Shown here in pieces: positions 62,740 to 64,000 of a stretch of 64,000 nucleotides of DNA. The stretch is from Maricaulis sp. (GTDB lineage: Bacteria; Pseudomonadota; Alphaproteobacteria; Caulobacterales; Maricaulaceae): contig NZ_JAEPOL010000018.1 of the NCBI RefSeq assembly GCF_017642925.1, forward strand, positions 1 through 64,000, written 5' to 3'. The translations under genes and the position numbers were made by a program. Every line of letters starts with the position of its first letter. Position 1 is the stretch's first letter. Below the pieces are notes generated by a model. That model was not told the origin of the DNA, made no database searches, and saw only the letters and a list, made by a program, of their open reading frames with translations.

Positions 62740-62874
62740 GTGAAACGCACATTTCAACCGTCCAAGCTCGTCCGCAAGCGTCGGCACGGCTTCCGTGCGC
62801 GCATGGCGACGAAAAACGGCCGTCAGGTTCTGGCCCGCCGCCGGGCCAAAGGCCGCAAGCGCCTGTCCGCCTAA
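62740..62874 (+). CDS. rpmH: 50S ribosomal protein L34
   Basis: A 44-residue basic protein beginning [18 protein letters not shown] and ending [13 protein letters not shown], the invariant L34 pattern. It starts with GTG at 62740, with GGAG 8-10 bp upstream. It is the first gene of the conserved rpmH-rnpA-yidC order. Confidence 0.97.
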   Translation: MKRTFQPSKLVRKRRHGFRARMATKNGRQVLARRRAKGRKRLSA

Positions 62875-62879
62875 ATACG

Positions 62880-63269
62880 ATGGACACGCAGCCGCTGGCC
62901 GTTAATCGGCTGAAAAAGCGGCGCGAATTCTTGTTCGTCGCCCAAGGCAAGAAAGCCGTCCGGTCCAGCGTCGTCATCCAGGCGCGAAGACGGGACGGCT
63001 CTTCTTGTTTGTACGATACGGTCGGCGCAGGCTTCACCGCCACGCGCAAGATCGGCGGCGCAGTTGTCCGGAATCGCTGCAAACGCCGTTTGCGCGAGGC
63101 CGCAAGGCTGCTACTCCCCCTCCACGGACAGCCCGGCTTTGACTATGTATTCATCGCGCGTGCGTCCACGTCCGCAAAGGACTGGCCGCGTCTGATGGGG
63201 GATGTCAAAAGCGCACTGGTGAGCCTCGCCGAAGACGGAGCTCCGGGTGGCAAGGGACAAACAGCCTGA
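62880..63269 (+). CDS. rnpA: Ribonuclease P protein component
   Basis: A 129-residue basic protein that helps the RNase P RNA process tRNA precursors. It starts RLKKRREFLFVAQGKKAV and has the central RNR motif RKIGGAVVRNRCKRRLREAARL, followed by FDYVFIARAST. Only 5 bp separate it from rpmH. The C-terminal tail is somewhat longer than in E. coli. It is followed after 14 bp by yidC. Confidence 0.94.
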   Translation: MDTQPLAVNRLKKRREFLFVAQGKKAVRSSVVIQARRRDGSSCLYDTVGAGFTATRKIGGAVVRNRCKRRLREAARLLLPLHGQPGFDYVFIARASTSAKDWPRLMGDVKSALVSLAEDGAPGGKGQTA

Positions 63270-63283
63270 AAGGCCGAGTTTTC

Positions 63284-64000
63284 ATGGGCGAAGAACAACG
63301 CAATCTGTTTATCGCGCTGGGTCTGATCCTGGCCATCATGCTGGGCTATGAGTTCTTCTTCCTGCGCCCGGCCCAGGAAGCCCGCGAGGCCGAGCGCCAG
63401 GAAGCCCTGGAAGCCGCCGGCGAACTGGCCGAGGCCGATCCCGACCTGCAATTGCCCGACACCGAAGCGGCGCCCGCCTATGAAACGCGTGACGACGCGC
63501 TGGGCGATGTGCAGCGTGTGGAGATCGAGGGTCCGGCCGTCCTAGGCTCGCTCTCGCTGACCGGTTCGCGCTTTGACGATATCCGCCTGCGCCGTCACAC
63601 GGTCACCGTCGACAATGACACCCCGATCGCCCTGCTCAACCCGATCGGTACCGAACACACCTTCTACGCCCGTGACGGCTGGCAGTCGGCCACGCCGGGC
63701 TTTTCCGACCTGCCGGGCAATGCCGCGGAGTGGACGCTGGCCTCGGGCAGCCGCCTGACGCCGGAAACACCCGTCGTGCTGGTCCACGAGACCGCTTCGG
63801 GCCTGCGCTTCGAACGCACCGTCTCGCTGGACGAGAACTACATGTTCACGATCGCCGACACGGTGACGAACAATTCCGGCCAGCCGGTCGATCTCGCCCG
63901 CTACGGCCTGGTGCGCCATGAAGGCATTCCCGAAGACCTGGTGAACAATATCGCCGTGTTCGAGGGCCCGCTGGCGGTCGTCGACGGCGCCGTCACCCGC
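63284..64000 (+). CDS. yidC: Membrane protein insertase YidC (5' part)
   Basis: The first 239 codons, reading off the window end. The N-terminal membrane span NLFIALGLILAIMLGYEFFF is followed by an acidic linker and the start of the large periplasmic beta-super-sandwich domain, with ETASGLRFERTVSLDENYMFTI. YidC inserts proteins into the inner membrane with or without SecYEG. Position after rnpA is conserved. The catalytic membrane core lies outside the window. Confidence 0.93.
   Translation, partial: MGEEQRNLFIALGLILAIMLGYEFFFLRPAQEAREAERQEALEAAGELAEADPDLQLPDTEAAPAYETRDDALGDVQRVEIEGPAVLGSLSLTGSRFDDIRLRRHTVTVDNDTPIALLNPIGTEHTFYARDGWQSATPGFSDLPGNAAEWTLASGSRLTPETPVVLVHETASGLRFERTVSLDENYMFTIADTVTNNSGQPVDLARYGLVRHEGIPEDLVNNIAVFEGPLAVVDGAVTR

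Noticed and set aside
1-64000. CRISPR array
   Set aside because: No set of evenly spaced short direct repeats was seen anywhere in the window.

Overview
The window is GC-rich chromosomal DNA from an alphaproteobacterium. UrcA-family proteins, a CarD regulator, a sigma-32 (RpoH) paralogue, CobS/CobT, a flagellin without a variable domain, ExoD and the order accA-xerD-aroK-aroB-corC-bolA together point to the Caulobacterales/Maricaulales (Hyphomonadaceae-like) branch. The species cannot be named from the sequence. Coding density is high, with many 4-bp start/stop overlaps (ATGA, GTGA). No rRNA, CRISPR array, insertion sequence or prophage was seen.

Layout. 0-13 kb: a Lhr-like DEXH helicase and PdeM nuclease pair (DNA repair), an MscS channel, a degenerate receiver protein, two tandem PaaI thioesterases, four tandem UrcA-family secreted proteins, a MATE exporter, then pyrD and a DUF952 gene. 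13-16 kb: an orphan promoter/terminator unit (candidate small RNA or attenuator), a dyad, an S24-type regulator lacking both catalytic residues, and a cytochrome P450. 16-25 kb: fatty-acid and aromatic housekeeping genes (accA, xerD, aroK, aroB, a CorC/CNNM transporter, bolA), with a 46-residue membrane protein, two lipoproteins and a J-domain protein. 26-36 kb: a soluble PAS-PAS chemoreceptor, cobS, an arsenic operon (arsR-arsI-acr3-arsC), a lone flagellin and cobT; the two cobaltochelatase AAA/VWA partners are separated by about 4.4 kb of unrelated cargo. 36-46 kb: an amidohydrolase lipoprotein, rpmB, DUF3108, an SUV3-like helicase, an S4 protein, TerB-like protein, fdxA, carD, rpoH and a nuclease-like lipoprotein. 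46-49 kb: an accessory patch with a minimal chemoreceptor signalling module, an unrecognised protein, a cupin, a broken tRNA-Arg 5' half, an Mrr-like nuclease and an intact tRNA-Arg(CCT). 49-64 kb: DUF418, pgeF, selO, esterase, Sel1-repeat protein, DUF924, acyl-CoA synthetase, a duplicated DUF417 protein, tRNA-Leu(CAA), exoD, dsbB, a coq7-type gene, a histidine kinase, and finally rpmH-rnpA-yidC, with yidC running off the end.

The most interesting non-coding signals are (a) the tRNA-Arg split with a 702-bp unit between two copies of the anticodon-loop sequence, carrying a nuclease gene; (b) a transcription unit at 13.05-13.17 kb with two mutually exclusive helices; (c) a 132-bp element with perfect 19-bp terminal inverted repeats ahead of the helicase, and two related 168/171-bp repeats elsewhere; and (d) promoters sitting 6-7 bp from the ATG of aroK and of the J-domain gene, predicting leaderless mRNAs. 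Family assignments rest on reading motifs by eye; no database search was run.
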